NCBI GenBank assembly: GCA_018657655.1
Contig: JABHWQ010000156.1
Span: forward strand, 1-5,487
Direction of reading: 5' to 3'
Length of the DNA stretch: 5,487 nucleotides
Source of the DNA: Chloroflexota bacterium
GTDB lineage: Bacteria > Chloroflexota > Dehalococcoidia > SZUA-161 > SpSt-899
In this document: positions 5,475 through 5,487 of the stretch, piece by piece
How the letters are laid out: every line of letters starts with the position of its first letter
How positions within the stretch are numbered: position 1 is the stretch's first letter
Program-made: the position numbers and the translations under genes
Notes under the pieces: generated by a model
Database searches by the model: none
What the model was told of the DNA's origin: nothing
Seen by the model: the letters and a program-made list of their open reading frames with translations, nothing else

Positions 5475-5487
5475 AACGATTATCTCA

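Overview
This window looks like an accessory or remodelled stretch of a bacterial chromosome. From memory of the families, the most likely source is a Dehalococcoidia-type member of the Chloroflexota. The basis is the small MerR-type HTH protein, the style of the decayed ABC substrate-binding protein, and the intergenic palindromic repeats that include a TTCGACAAG-type arm. No rRNA or other marker gene is present, so this lineage is an inference. Nothing here amounts to a convincing new multi-gene system.

Left part (1-813): the window opens inside the 3' end of what looks like an insertion-sequence transposase (1-147). A 336-bp gap follows. It holds a plausible sigma70-like promoter and a perfect 10-bp palindrome that abuts the Shine-Dalgarno of a 70-residue MerR-like DNA-binding protein (484-696). 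A possible 28-codon ORF (728-814) lies in the next gap and overlaps the start of the following gene by one base.

Centre (814-3165): a complete GT-B/GT4-like glycosyltransferase (814-2118) is followed by decayed coding sequence. The 5' fragment of an unrecognised gene (from 2277) runs out of frame into the C-terminal half of a branched-chain-amino-acid-type ABC transporter substrate-binding protein (about 2461-3165). That half carries two in-frame stop codons. It reads as a pseudogene and possibly as a deletion junction between two unrelated genes.

Right part (3166-5487): a 537-bp gap carries two adjacent palindromic repeat elements, a candidate terminator hairpin, and a perfect extended -10 promoter. 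That promoter most likely drives a two-gene operon: a flavoprotein of the HI0933/YhiN/BaiN family (3703-5037) and, 32 bp later, a hotdog-fold acyl-CoA thioesterase of the 4HBT/FadM-YbgC type (5070-5474). The thioesterase suggests a role in acyl-CoA or lipid housekeeping, but the shared purpose of the pair is not visible from sequence. All the intact genes are on the + strand.
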